A DNA stretch of 64,000 nucleotides from a virus. The notes below the pieces were generated by a model that saw only the letters and a program-made list of their open reading frames with translations, was not told the origin of the DNA and did not search any database. Both the position numbers and the translations under genes were made by a program. Positions within the stretch are counted from its first letter, which is position 1; each line of letters opens with the position of its first letter. Shown here piece after piece: positions 7,188 to 15,127 of this stretch. The stretch is taken from positions 62,001-126,000 of IMG/VR virus record IMGVR_UViG_3300020171_000001; one strand, written 5' to 3'.

Positions 7188-7580
7188 TTACAAACGGACC
7201 TCGCGTGCGCGCCGGAGCAAGGACAGGACCGGAGGACTCGAGTCGACGGGGAGCAGGGGATGAACTGCCGCGTTCAGGGCACTGTCATCTGCCAGACGGG
7301 CCAGAGCATCACCGTGGCAGGCCCGCGGAGCACACCAGCATCCAAGGACCTTTCCGCGAAGACCTGATAGCGTTGCCATGATGCGCGGCTGCGTCACAAC
7401 CCATTGAGCATAGCGTTGGATGGCCTCAGCCCGTGTTCGCACGCGGTACTGCGCCAGGGTTCCAGGGCAATGGGAAAACGGATTGCCGTACAGCGAAGGC
7501 CGGCCTATGTACACATCGTAGGCTTCGTGCCGGCAATTGACCACGCGGGTCGACGGCTGCGTGCCCTGCGAGTACTCCAT
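7188..7580 (-). CDS. DUF4326 domain protein
   Basis: The core reads RVVNCRHEAYDVYIGRPSLYGNPF, then a R.EAI.RYAQWV helix, LRGKVLGCWCAPRACHGDALA and a short tail. These are the hallmarks of DUF4326: IGR.S..GNPF, then C.C.P..CHG, a probable metal site. The family is frequent in phages and has no firmly established biochemical role. ATG 7580 was chosen as the closest start to the conserved core; ATG 7595 and TTG 7640 are in frame, and none has a good ribosome site. Confidence 0.75.
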   Translation of the reverse strand: MEYSQGTQPSTRVVNCRHEAYDVYIGRPSLYGNPFSHCPGTLAQYRVRTRAEAIQRYAQWVVTQPRIMATLSGLRGKVLGCWCAPRACHGDALARLADDSALNAAVHPLLPVDSSPPVLSLLRRAREVRL

Positions 7581-7667
7581 GCAGTCAACGGGCATGACTG
7601 CGGAATCGCGCGACGGGCCAGGGCCCTGAGCAGAGCACAAGGGATGCGGACAGAACCCGCATGGACT

Positions 7668-8099
7668 TCATGACTCAGGCCCGCCCGCCAGTGGGCAATC
7701 GTGGCAGCCCCAGCGGCGCCAGTGCGCCTGCACGGCGTAATCAAGGCACGCTTTGCGATGTACGCAGGTTTCCTCTCGGGTAACAGGCCTGCTCATACAA
7801 AGATCCGGCGTTTCGGCCGGCGCTGGTCGGGCTCTCGCAGGGAGGTCAAATGCTACGACGTCCCGGGCCGGGCCATGCGTCCAACACCCGTGGCTTACTC
7901 GGTGAGCTTGCCTCCGTCGCTGGAGGCGCTCCATGGCACTGGTGAATTGTCCTTGTGTCAGGCCGGCAAGACCACGAAGGCGGAGTCCACGGACGGGCTT
8001 CGAACTCTGCTTGAGAGCAGCAAGGATGCACCGGTCAGCTTCGCTACGTCTCAGGGCCCCTGCAGGTGCTCTGGAGGCGCCTTGGAGAGTTCTATCCAC
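7668..8099 (-). CDS. winged-helix-like protein with C-terminal Cys/His knuckle
   Basis: A 143-residue frame from GTG 8099. Residues ~20-70 (CILAALKQSSKPVRGLRLRGL, then TQGQFTSAMERLQRR) look like a winged helix-turn-helix. The C-terminus carries C.HRKACLDYAVQAHWRRWGCHDCPL, a small Cys4-type zinc knuckle I have seen on phage regulators. It probably binds DNA and could regulate the late minus-strand operon. No Shine-Dalgarno is visible, so the start is uncertain. Confidence 0.6.
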   Translation of the reverse strand: MDRTLQGASRAPAGALRRSEADRCILAALKQSSKPVRGLRLRGLAGLTQGQFTSAMERLQRRRQAHRVSHGCWTHGPARDVVAFDLPARARPAPAETPDLCMSRPVTREETCVHRKACLDYAVQAHWRRWGCHDCPLAGGPES

Positions 8100-8117
8100 G
8101 GCCCGTGAAGTTAACGT

Positions 8118-8129
8118 GGCAGGCCTGCC
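8118..8129. promoter_or_regulatory. 12-bp perfect palindrome GGCAGGCCTGCC
   Basis: A perfect inverted repeat lies immediately upstream of the winged-helix-like gene and beside an 11-bp tandem repeat. It could be an operator for that protein; this is inferred from position only. Confidence 0.3.
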
Positions 8130-8134
8130 GGGTC

Positions 8135-8156
8135 AAGCAGAATCCAAGCAGAATCC
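8135..8156. repeat. 11-bp tandem repeat AAGCAGAATCC x2
   Basis: Two perfect adjacent copies lie in the short gap between the genes ending at 8162 and starting at 8099. It is non-coding and may be a slippage product. Confidence 0.85.
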
Positions 8157-8161
8157 GGGTT

Positions 8162-8479
8162 TCAGCCCAGAGTCACCGTGAGCAGTGTAGCTAGTCCAAC
8201 AGCGATGGGCAACGCGGCGAGCGTGGTCCACTCGTCGGTCCGTAGGGTATTCGAGCCATCGATGAATACCGTGGTCGTGGCCAGCTCCCAACGTACCCGA
8301 GTGAAGGTGAGCTTCTGGTCCTGGAAGTTGACCGGGGTCGGGCCGACGACCAGGGTCCCGTTGGCCTGCCGGGTGACGATCTGGAAGGAGAAGGTCCCGT
8401 GGGCCGCTGCGACCTGCTTGGACGCGCTGGTCTGATCCGCTGCCATGGACACGCTGTTCAGGAAGCAAAAGGCTGGCAT
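8162..8479 (-). CDS. small beta-rich structural protein
   Basis: The protein has 105 residues; GGAGGA lies 8 bases before ATG 8479. It is beta-rich (GTFSFQIVTRQANGTLVV, KLTFTRVRWELATTTVFIDGS), with a 'S..TLRTDEWTTLAALP' segment. Its layout is like that of the frameshifted protein at 6.75-7.14 kb. It probably decorates the virion or forms a fibre domain. It is the last gene before the modification cluster on the same strand. Confidence 0.55.
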   Translation of the reverse strand: MPAFCFLNSVSMAADQTSASKQVAAAHGTFSFQIVTRQANGTLVVGPTPVNFQDQKLTFTRVRWELATTTVFIDGSNTLRTDEWTTLAALPIAVGLATLLTVTLG

Positions 8480-8513
8480 GCTGATTGGTCCTCCGGCTAA
8501 ACGCTAGTCGAGG

Positions 8514-8522
8514 AGTGTAGCA
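8514..8522 (-). promoter_or_regulatory. candidate extended -10 promoter (TGC TACACT)
   Basis: On the minus strand TGCTACACT lies 35 bases before the start of the 105-residue protein, within the 61-bp gap after the asparagine-synthase-like gene. The -35 region is weak. A separate start here would give the structural gene transcription independent of the modification operon. Confidence 0.3.
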
Positions 8523-8540
8523 TAAACCAATGAGAGATTC

Positions 8541-9461
8541 TCAAGCAGCTTGAGCCATGATTTCCTGGAACCACCGGGTGGACCAGAGAGGCTCGCCATC
8601 CGGGCGCCATGCCTGCGGGATGAAGAGGCCCTTCTTGGTCTGCTCCTCCACGATCATGTCCGGGACACCAAGTTCCCGGGCCACGACGCGCAGGGGCGCT
8701 TTGCAGTACTCAGATGTGACTCGCTCGTCGGGGAACAGACGACCGGCTGCCTCGCGCACCATCGGGTGCCCGAAGGGGAAACGTACCTCGGCGCCGAAGG
8801 CCTGGAGGCACGCGGTCTCGTTGACCAGGAGCGGGGGCAGGCCATGATGGAGGTCCACTAGCCGGGCCATCTCCACGGCAGACGTTACGTTGGCTGCGTG
8901 TTTGTCGATCAGCTCGTAGGCCTCTGCGGTGGGGACCGTGCGAGCGATCATTCGGGCCGCTGCGTCCCGCGGGCCGTCAATGCCCAGCACGTGCCGGATG
9001 ATCCCTTTGTAGGCCACGAGGCGGTAGTCCGCGAAGATCTTGTCGAGGTAGTGCAGCACGCGGTAGCGTGTGTAGCCACCGAACAGCTCGTCGGCGCACT
9101 CACCGGTGAGCAGGACTTCGATGCCGTCAGCCTGCGCTCGCCGAGCCGCGAACCACTGGCACACCTGGGACCACGAACCGGTCCCATGGGTGAGCCGGTA
9201 GACTTCTGGAAGCGCGTCAAGCATCTCCTCGCGGGAGAAGGTCACTTCGGTGACCGGAAAGCCACGGGCGGCCAGCCGAGCCGCTGTGATGTTGTCCTGC
9301 TCGGGCCAGGTCACGCAGTAGAGGTGGTCAAGTCGGGCGATAGCCTGGATGATGGCCGAGTCGAGGCCACCCGAGAGCAGTAGGCCAGTGCCACTCGGGC
9401 CCTGCGGCGCGATAGACTCTTGCACTGCGGTGGCCAACGCCTTCGAGATGCTTTGGTGCAT
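8541..9461 (-). CDS. asparagine synthase-like ATP-pyrophosphatase domain protein
   Basis: ATG 9461 is chosen (GGAGG 8 bases upstream), giving 306 residues. SGGLDS (30-35) is the ATP-binding P-loop of PP-loop enzymes. GECADELFGGY (120-130) and RFPFGHPM (227-234) are signatures of the synthetase domain of asparagine synthases. The N-terminal glutaminase domain (Cys1 type) is absent, so the protein would need free ammonia, a partner glutaminase, or another nucleophile. Related enzymes amidate sugar acids in O-antigen clusters (WbpS type) or form beta-lactams. In this context amidation or acyl-adenylate chemistry on a glycan or peptide is a reasonable guess. It is last in the cluster, 34 bases after a sulfotransferase-like gene. 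Confidence 0.8.
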   Translation of the reverse strand: MHQSISKALATAVQESIAPQGPSGTGLLLSGGLDSAIIQAIARLDHLYCVTWPEQDNITAARLAARGFPVTEVTFSREEMLDALPEVYRLTHGTGSWSQVCQWFAARRAQADGIEVLLTGECADELFGGYTRYRVLHYLDKIFADYRLVAYKGIIRHVLGIDGPRDAAARMIARTVPTAEAYELIDKHAANVTSAVEMARLVDLHHGLPPLLVNETACLQAFGAEVRFPFGHPMVREAAGRLFPDERVTSEYCKAPLRVVARELGVPDMIVEEQTKKGLFIPQAWRPDGEPLWSTRWFQEIMAQAA

Positions 9462-9495
9462 TCTGCCTGCCTCCTCTACGCACCGATCTGTGCGC

Positions 9496-10041
9496 CTACG
9501 GATTTGCGTTTTCGTGAGGGTAGCTATGGCCATGGCGCGGGTCTCGACCGAGAAACCCTGTGAGGTCCCCAAGCTTGTCCTTGGCGTCAAGCGGTAGGAC
9601 AAGAAGTTTGTCCTTGCCTGCTCTTCTGAAGCAGCGGCGGACGCAGTCCTCGTGCTGGTCGAAGATGTCCCCGAACTGCCCACGGTGGAACCGCCGGGTG
9701 CCGAAAGTGCTCATGTTGCTGAGGTGCGTGTCAGGGTCATCGCTGGCCACCCGGTGCGCCTCCCACCACCGCTCGCAGGAGTCCAGCCAAGTCTCGCGCT
9801 GGCGGGTCGTGAGAATGAATTGGCTCTTGGGGTAGACGCGATCGAGATGCCGGTAGTAGCGAGTGCCGAAGTGGACCAGAGCATCCCAGGTATCAGGTTG
9901 CCAAGTGAAGTTCGCCTCTTCCAAGACCTGCTTGTAGAAGCCGAAGGGGTTGTGGATCACCCGGAGGTCGAAGCTCTCCAGTGCTTTGGCCAAGCTCACT
10001 GTTCCCGTCTTGGGCAGGCCGATGCCGAAGATCTTGCTCAT
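9496..10041 (-). CDS. sulfotransferase-like protein (P-loop, PKTGT type)
   Basis: ATG 10041 overlaps the upstream stop as ATGA; 181 residues. The N-terminus MSKIFGIGLPKTGTVSLAKAL (loop at 10-17) is the 5'-phosphosulfate binding loop of the Sulfotransfer_4-like family. FILTTRQRETWLDSCERWW (about 73-91) matches the '.. R.P..W..S...FW' region. These proteins are thought to move sulfate from PAPS to an acceptor, though several relatives are biochemically untested. The 'P...YPHEN' ending is typical too. It would act with the second sulfotransferase in this cluster. Confidence 0.72.
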   Translation of the reverse strand: MSKIFGIGLPKTGTVSLAKALESFDLRVIHNPFGFYKQVLEEANFTWQPDTWDALVHFGTRYYRHLDRVYPKSQFILTTRQRETWLDSCERWWEAHRVASDDPDTHLSNMSTFGTRRFHRGQFGDIFDQHEDCVRRCFRRAGKDKLLVLPLDAKDKLGDLTGFLGRDPRHGHSYPHENANP

Positions 10042-10580
10042 GCTTGTGGCCGCCACGCCTCAAGGTTGAGGCTCATCAACCTCCCGTCGGCCTTTCGCAG
10101 GTGGGGAAGATACGCCTGGGAGAAGTCATCCACGTGCGCATGCTCAGTCCTGCGCCAGTCGTAGCGCTGGATGCGCACGAAGCCCGCGGCTGAGAGGGCC
10201 ATGGTGAGCCACGCTTCATCGAAGGCGCAGTGGTGGAAGTTCAGTGGGTGGTCCTGCCCCCCGTAGAGTAGGCCGTGGAGTCCTTCAAGGCTCTTAGTCT
10301 CCTGGTACCAAGCGCAGATCGCAGAGAAGTCCGGGACGGCGAGTCGGAGGACCCCACCAGGTGAGAGAACACTGCGCCAGTCCCCGAGCACGCGGGGAAT
10401 AGCCTCGCGGTGAAAATGCTCCAGGATATGCGACGCGTAGACTGCTTCTGCGACTCCTGCACCAAACGCTTCGACGAGGTGGGCCGCAGAGACGATGTGG
10501 TCGATGTGCGCGTGCGGCATCAGGTCGACGTGGACCCAGCCCGCGATGTACCGTGGTCCGCAGCCGATGTGGAGTTTCAC
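10038..10580 (-). CDS. SAM-dependent methyltransferase (class I)
   Basis: The protein has 180 residues. The N-terminus KLHIGCG (2-8) is the SAM-binding loop. GWVHVDL gives the acidic residue of motif II, ILEHF (about 52-56) motif IV, and LSPGGVLRLAVPDF (about 71-84) motif V. This compact layout is frequent in glycan clusters and in phages. The acceptor is unknown. Coupled by ATGA at both ends. Confidence 0.82.
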   Translation of the reverse strand: MKLHIGCGPRYIAGWVHVDLMPHAHIDHIVSAAHLVEAFGAGVAEAVYASHILEHFHREAIPRVLGDWRSVLSPGGVLRLAVPDFSAICAWYQETKSLEGLHGLLYGGQDHPLNFHHCAFDEAWLTMALSAAGFVRIQRYDWRRTEHAHVDDFSQAYLPHLRKADGRLMSLNLEAWRPQA

Positions 10581-11365
10581 GTCGGTACCTCGCAGACCAC
10601 GTTGACGCTCCGTTTGGACAAGTCGTCCTCTGCAATGATGGCCTCGAGGTCCACAGGAGAAAAGGTCTCCTCACGTACGAATCTGTAGCCCATGTCCTGC
10701 AGCAAGAGCAGCATCTCCCGCGTCTTCGTTCCGTAGGTGTAGTTGCTATCGCGAGCAAGCCCTGCAGACTCACGGAGGGTATAGTCGCAGACCTCGAGGA
10801 GCAGGACCGGGCGGAGCCGGGCCAGGGTCCTTCGTGCTCCGAAGATGAAGTCCAACTCGCTGCCATCGAGGTCCACTTTGGCGAAGTCCAGGCGGTCCAT
10901 CTGCAGATCGTCCAGTGCCACCGTTGCTATCTGCGCAGAGGGTTGCTCGCAGCGCGTGGGCGGCCAGGAGTAGTTGAAGAAGGTTTCCTGTGGCCCCTGT
11001 GCCCTCCGCCCAAGAGCTTTGCAGTGGACCACGGTGTTTTCGATGTCGTTTAGTCTGCAGTGCTCCCCGATCAGGGCAGCCGGCTCGGGCATGGCTTCGA
11101 AAGAGGCCACGTGGCCCCCCGGCCCCACCAAATACGCCAGAAGCACTGTGTAGTAGCCCATGTTGGCGCCGGCGTCCAGTACGTGCATGCCTGGGCGGAC
11201 AAGGCTCTCGACGGCCCACGTGGAATAGGGCTCCCAGATGTGGCTTCGGAGGACAGAGCCATCGATGAGCTGTTCGGGGTCGAGTAGCCAATGGAAAGCC
11301 GGAGTGTCTCCCCGCTTCAAGGCTATGGGCGCGTCATACGGCTCTTTCAAACTACGGTAGGTCAT
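10577..11365 (-). CDS. FkbM-family methyltransferase
   Basis: ATG 11365 overlaps the upstream stop by ATGA; 262 residues. DAGANMGYYT (64-73) is the SAM loop. FAKVDLDGSELDFIFGA (161-177) is the FkbM hallmark (usually 'K.D.EG.E...l.G'). FkbM proteins O-methylate sugars or polyketides, and appear repeatedly in capsule and O-antigen loci. Here one member would methylate a sugar added by the cluster's glycosyltransferases; this is an inference. Confidence 0.85.
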   Translation of the reverse strand: MTYRSLKEPYDAPIALKRGDTPAFHWLLDPEQLIDGSVLRSHIWEPYSTWAVESLVRPGMHVLDAGANMGYYTVLLAYLVGPGGHVASFEAMPEPAALIGEHCRLNDIENTVVHCKALGRRAQGPQETFFNYSWPPTRCEQPSAQIATVALDDLQMDRLDFAKVDLDGSELDFIFGARRTLARLRPVLLLEVCDYTLRESAGLARDSNYTYGTKTREMLLLLQDMGYRFVREETFSPVDLEAIIAEDDLSKRSVNVVCEVPT

Positions 11366-12228
11366 GGCCAAGTTCTCCCAACCAAGGACATTGCTTCGTG
11401 CACACATGGATCTCCGTAGCAAATCTCCACGTAGCGCTGGATAGGGTTTGCCACATTGGGGTCGACGCGGACCCCGCGGATTCCTGGTAGCCCATCAACG
11501 TCATTGCCAGACCACGGGTTCCTGTCAACGGTGCCTGCCAAGATCGCATTGCGCAGTGTATGCACATTCCCGCCGATGTGGTGCTGCCGTTTTTCTCCGT
11601 AGTCCTCTGCTGGAACCGTCAGGATCTTCGTGGTCTCTGAGCTCTTCAAGCCCATAATACGCGGCATGGCATGGCTTGCGTCGGTAGCCAAATCCTCATA
11701 GGCCAGCACATGGTCAGGCGCTGATGCGGAGAGAGCTATGACGTTGGCGGCCCAGTTTGCAGCCCACAGTGCTACGTCGCTGTCTGCTGCGTTCTCACCG
11801 ACGAGAGACCGTGCGTAGGCCCAGGGGGGCTTGTGGACCAGAACCCGGATGTGCTGCTCATCCGGGTTGCAAGTCTGCATGATGCTTGTGTACCCCGGGT
11901 TCTTGCTGGTATCAATGAGCCAGCCCGTGACCCCGAAAAGTTTGCGTACCTGTTGGTAGTGGTCGCGCAAAGTCAGACTGGAGTGCTCCTTGATGAACGG
12001 GCACATGCCGCCGCAAGACCTGCAATATGCCCGGTAGATGCCCGAGGCATAGCGCTGGCGACGAAGGGCGATGAACAAATCGTGGTCGTTTGCACTCATG
12101 TTGAGGACACAGTAGTGGATCCACTCCCCCAGCATGGTCCATCCGGGCTGCGCACCAGCGATTAAGCCGAGGAGCGTGGAGCCGGATCGGCCCATACCCA
12201 CGACGTGGAGGACGCCAGTGCCCGTCAT
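11362..12228 (-). CDS. sulfotransferase (PAPS-dependent type)
   Basis: The protein has 288 residues. VVGMGRSGSTLLGLI (9-23) is the 5'-phosphosulfate loop. A Cys triad (C69, C72, C76 in YCRSCGGMCPF) matches the C.CG...C..W feature of a bacterial sulfotransferase subgroup. IDTSKNPGYT (about 105) and VHKPPWAYARSLV (about 131-143) fit the 'D.SK.P' and R.P.....S blocks. It should transfer sulfate from PAPS to a hydroxyl. PAPS supply would come from the host, since no cys-type genes are present. Coupled at both ends. Confidence 0.8.
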   Translation of the reverse strand: MTGTGVLHVVGMGRSGSTLLGLIAGAQPGWTMLGEWIHYCVLNMSANDHDLFIALRRQRYASGIYRAYCRSCGGMCPFIKEHSSLTLRDHYQQVRKLFGVTGWLIDTSKNPGYTSIMQTCNPDEQHIRVLVHKPPWAYARSLVGENAADSDVALWAANWAANVIALSASAPDHVLAYEDLATDASHAMPRIMGLKSSETTKILTVPAEDYGEKRQHHIGGNVHTLRNAILAGTVDRNPWSGNDVDGLPGIRGVRVDPNVANPIQRYVEICYGDPCVHEAMSLVGRTWP

Positions 12229-13418
12229 TGCTGAAACTCATTCGGTGCCAAACGCTGGAGGTACCGGCCATAGCAGTGCCGAATGGCCTCTCGGTAGCTG
12301 TTCTTGGCTACGACAGTATCGGTATGCTCTTTGGCTGCCAGGGCCATCCGAGACAGGAACTCTCCGTCCTCCCGTGGGGCCTTCAGCACCTGGAAGAAGT
12401 TCGCAATGGAGCCATCGAACCCAATGTAGTGCGTTCCATTACGGTAGCCGAATTCAGTGAGTTCTCCGTGCCTATCATGGAGAACCTGGACCACGCCTGT
12501 TTCGAACAAGTCGAACAATCTACCGTTGAAGAACGACGAGATCGGGAAGTTTACGCCGAATCGCGATCTGGCGTAATAAGGCGCCACGACGTACCCGTTC
12601 CGGTTGACGTCGTTTCGCGGTAGAAGTTCTCCATCGCGCATGCCAGAGCCACAGAGAAGACTGCGGTGCCCGGTTTCTCCCGCGCGGTGGTTCAACTCGG
12701 TCAGGAACGCACGGCGTTCCGGGTTCATGTCCCCGCGGCAGCCGACGAAGATTAAATCGATGTCGACTGCGCCCCGGCGCAGATCCTCTGCTTTTTGCTG
12801 TACGGTGAATCCTGTGTCCTTGCACCATGCCTGGAGTTGATCGGATGTCCCCCCAATGTGCATACGACAGTAGGGTAGACCGAGAGCCTGGTACTTCTCT
12901 GCAGTTCGCACGCCGGTAGCATAGTCCCAGGTAAGCATTCGATAAACCAGCGCATCGAAATACTTTGCCACAGGGAATGTCTTGATCTCCGATGACCCCG
13001 GGCAGTCATCTCCGAACTCCAGGATGCAGACCTTGAACCTGCCCGAGATCCGCTCCATGACCTCTGGGAAGCACTGATAGGCGTGCTGCCAACGCAGGAT
13101 CTCGTGGTCCCCCGAGAGTCGAAGGAGATCAGAGACCAGTTGGTTTACAACGGCAGGGGCCGGCCTGCGCGTGTTGTCAACCATCCCCGGAGCCATCCCC
13201 TGGGGGAGTTCTAGTACTCCTGCGCGGACATAGGGCAGATACTGAGGGTACGTGGTGGTGTCCACGACGAGGTCTACCCCTTCGTCGGCGAAGCGGTACG
13301 GGTTTCCCCCCCGCCGCTCCTGGATGATCTTGGAGAAATCCGTGTCGTCGGTGTCCGGCCACTTCTGCCAGCTCCGTTGATCGGTGATCAGGACTTCCTT
13401 GACCCCAACAGTTGTCAT
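12225..13418 (-). CDS. CgeB-like glycosyltransferase
   Basis: ATG 13418 overlaps the preceding stop by ATGA; 397 residues. The C-terminal half carries the GT-B nucleotide-sugar binding region in the CgeB style: DLIFVGCRGDMNPERRAFL (about 254-272), then RSRFGVNFPIS, NGRLFDLFETGVVQVLHD and FGYRNGTHYIGFDG (about 315-360). The N-terminal half has a degenerate Rossmann layout. The family is assigned to spore-coat and surface glycan building. Donor and acceptor are unknown. Confidence 0.75.
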   Translation of the reverse strand: MTTVGVKEVLITDQRSWQKWPDTDDTDFSKIIQERRGGNPYRFADEGVDLVVDTTTYPQYLPYVRAGVLELPQGMAPGMVDNTRRPAPAVVNQLVSDLLRLSGDHEILRWQHAYQCFPEVMERISGRFKVCILEFGDDCPGSSEIKTFPVAKYFDALVYRMLTWDYATGVRTAEKYQALGLPYCRMHIGGTSDQLQAWCKDTGFTVQQKAEDLRRGAVDIDLIFVGCRGDMNPERRAFLTELNHRAGETGHRSLLCGSGMRDGELLPRNDVNRNGYVVAPYYARSRFGVNFPISSFFNGRLFDLFETGVVQVLHDRHGELTEFGYRNGTHYIGFDGSIANFFQVLKAPREDGEFLSRMALAAKEHTDTVVAKNSYREAIRHCYGRYLQRLAPNEFQQ

Positions 13419-15127
13419 CTCCGGAAGCCCCAGATCGTGGCCACGGAGAGTTCTGGGACGGGGACCTGCGACGCTTCGTAACCCAATAAGCGTATGCCGT
13501 CCACCAGCGCGGCTTGCTCTTCGGCCCCAGGCCGATGAATCCACCAGCGCTCTACGTCGATAACTGCGTCCCGTCCGTTGAGGGCCAAACGGAGCTTGTC
13601 TGCCTCTGGGACTTCCCACGTTCGCCAGTGCTCATTTATGACGTTTGTGGCGACAAGCATGTCGTAATCCGGTCCGGAGTACCCATCGGGGAACGTCGAA
13701 CAAAGCACCTCGAGATTGCACGCGACCCTCGGGTGCATTCGGGCCATCCAGGCCTGAATATACCGAGCTCCACGGGCCCGCTCGGGGTCAATGTCCACGG
13801 CAACCGCGGGGAACCCGAGGGCAGCCAAGGCCAGAGCTAACTGCGCGTGCCCAGCGCCAACTTCGAGAACTCGCTGAGGCCGTGGGCCTTGGCGGGCCAA
13901 CCATCGGACGATTCCACGGTCATTTGCATCGAGGATTGAGCCCGAGTCCATCTTGTACTTGTAGTACCCGTCGATGGCCAGCCGGCCCGGATTCTCTGCG
14001 AACCAGCTCCGGTGTGCTTCCAAGAGACCAGCGTCGAAGGCATCGAGGTCAGGATCACTGGAGTCAGGGCCACCAGGGCCAACGTCATTGCCCCTAACGC
14101 AGGCTCTGCGTGGGCCACCGGCTGAACTGGATTTGGAGTCGGTTTGCATAGGTTTGCTCTCAAGGATACTTGTAACGTCTGCGAAGCAGACAGGGATCTC
14201 CTCACGCGCGCAAGCCGCGGTCAAACCATCCATGGCCCGGGCTACACGGGGATTGGCAACTGGGGTCCACGTGTCAGCGATGCTTCTCCAGTACACGTCC
14301 CAGAGTGAGTGCGCGTGAGTCTTGATATAGAGTGTGCCGCCGATGACAGGGGACTCCTCAAGCCAGGACACTACGGCGTCAGCCGGCGCCGTGTCTCCGT
14401 GGGCAACAGCGTCCAGGGATACTCGGGAAAACGGCGTGGGGCTGTTCCAGATCAGGAATCGCCCTTCGGCTGCCAGCTGAGATGCGCTCGGGATACGCAA
14501 CAACGCGGTTCGGGGCTTGGCCCCGTCTGCGGCATACCCTTTGGGCGCGGAGAAGGGGACCACGGTATGCGGCGCAGGAATCGTTGGGGCGCAATGCCTG
14601 CGGCCGGGCGGAAAGGAAAAGTCTGCTATCACTCCGTGGCGATGGAGAACAGCGATTTCGTCCACGATGTCGCAGATCGCCGGGTCAGAGGCATTGAGGG
14701 ACCAGCAGCCATGGACGAAGGCTGCGTATTGCGGCAGGTGTAGATCTGCGCGCTGGGCCACGAGGTACCCAAGGAGACTGGACAGTCGGTTGGAGTTGGC
14801 CTCTGGATCGTGGGGCCAGCACTCATGATGAATATGGATTTGCTGGTCTACGCCCGCGCCGACGAGGGCCTTCTGGATCTCCAGGTCAGACGCCATCCTC
14901 GCAGGATTCTCACGGACTCCCAGGTCCCTCTCGTCCCCGAGGATAAAGGACTGCGAGCTGAAGAACACGGAGATGGCTCGAGACCAGGAGCATTGCTTCA
15001 GCAATTCGAGCCACCGCCGGACGTGCCCCACAGACATGAAGGAGCCAGAACCATCTGTCTGGTAAGGCTCAAAGTGGTCGCAATGCGCTAGCACGACGCG
15101 CTGGACGCCACGTTGGGCCAGAGTCAT
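13415..15127 (-). CDS. polysaccharide deacetylase-like / methyltransferase fusion
   Basis: ATG 15127 overlaps the upstream stop by ATGA; 570 residues in two modules. Module 1 (about 1-320) has HCDHFEP (15-21), HIHHE (98-102), HGCWSL (139-144) and ADFSFPPG (168-175). This pattern is that of a little-studied NodB-related deacetylase-like family that reads 'HGNWAL...ADFT.PS'. Module 2 (about 365-570) is a class I methyltransferase with LEVGAGHAQL (421-430) and VDIDPERARGARY (about 438-450). A Ser/Gly-rich linker joins them. One chain may deacetylate and methylate the same glycan. I have not met this fusion before. Confidence 0.68.
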   Translation of the reverse strand: MTLAQRGVQRVVLAHCDHFEPYQTDGSGSFMSVGHVRRWLELLKQCSWSRAISVFFSSQSFILGDERDLGVRENPARMASDLEIQKALVGAGVDQQIHIHHECWPHDPEANSNRLSSLLGYLVAQRADLHLPQYAAFVHGCWSLNASDPAICDIVDEIAVLHRHGVIADFSFPPGRRHCAPTIPAPHTVVPFSAPKGYAADGAKPRTALLRIPSASQLAAEGRFLIWNSPTPFSRVSLDAVAHGDTAPADAVVSWLEESPVIGGTLYIKTHAHSLWDVYWRSIADTWTPVANPRVARAMDGLTAACAREEIPVCFADVTSILESKPMQTDSKSSSAGGPRRACVRGNDVGPGGPDSSDPDLDAFDAGLLEAHRSWFAENPGRLAIDGYYKYKMDSGSILDANDRGIVRWLARQGPRPQRVLEVGAGHAQLALALAALGFPAVAVDIDPERARGARYIQAWMARMHPRVACNLEVLCSTFPDGYSGPDYDMLVATNVINEHWRTWEVPEADKLRLALNGRDAVIDVERWWIHRPGAEEQAALVDGIRLLGYEASQVPVPELSVATIWGFRR

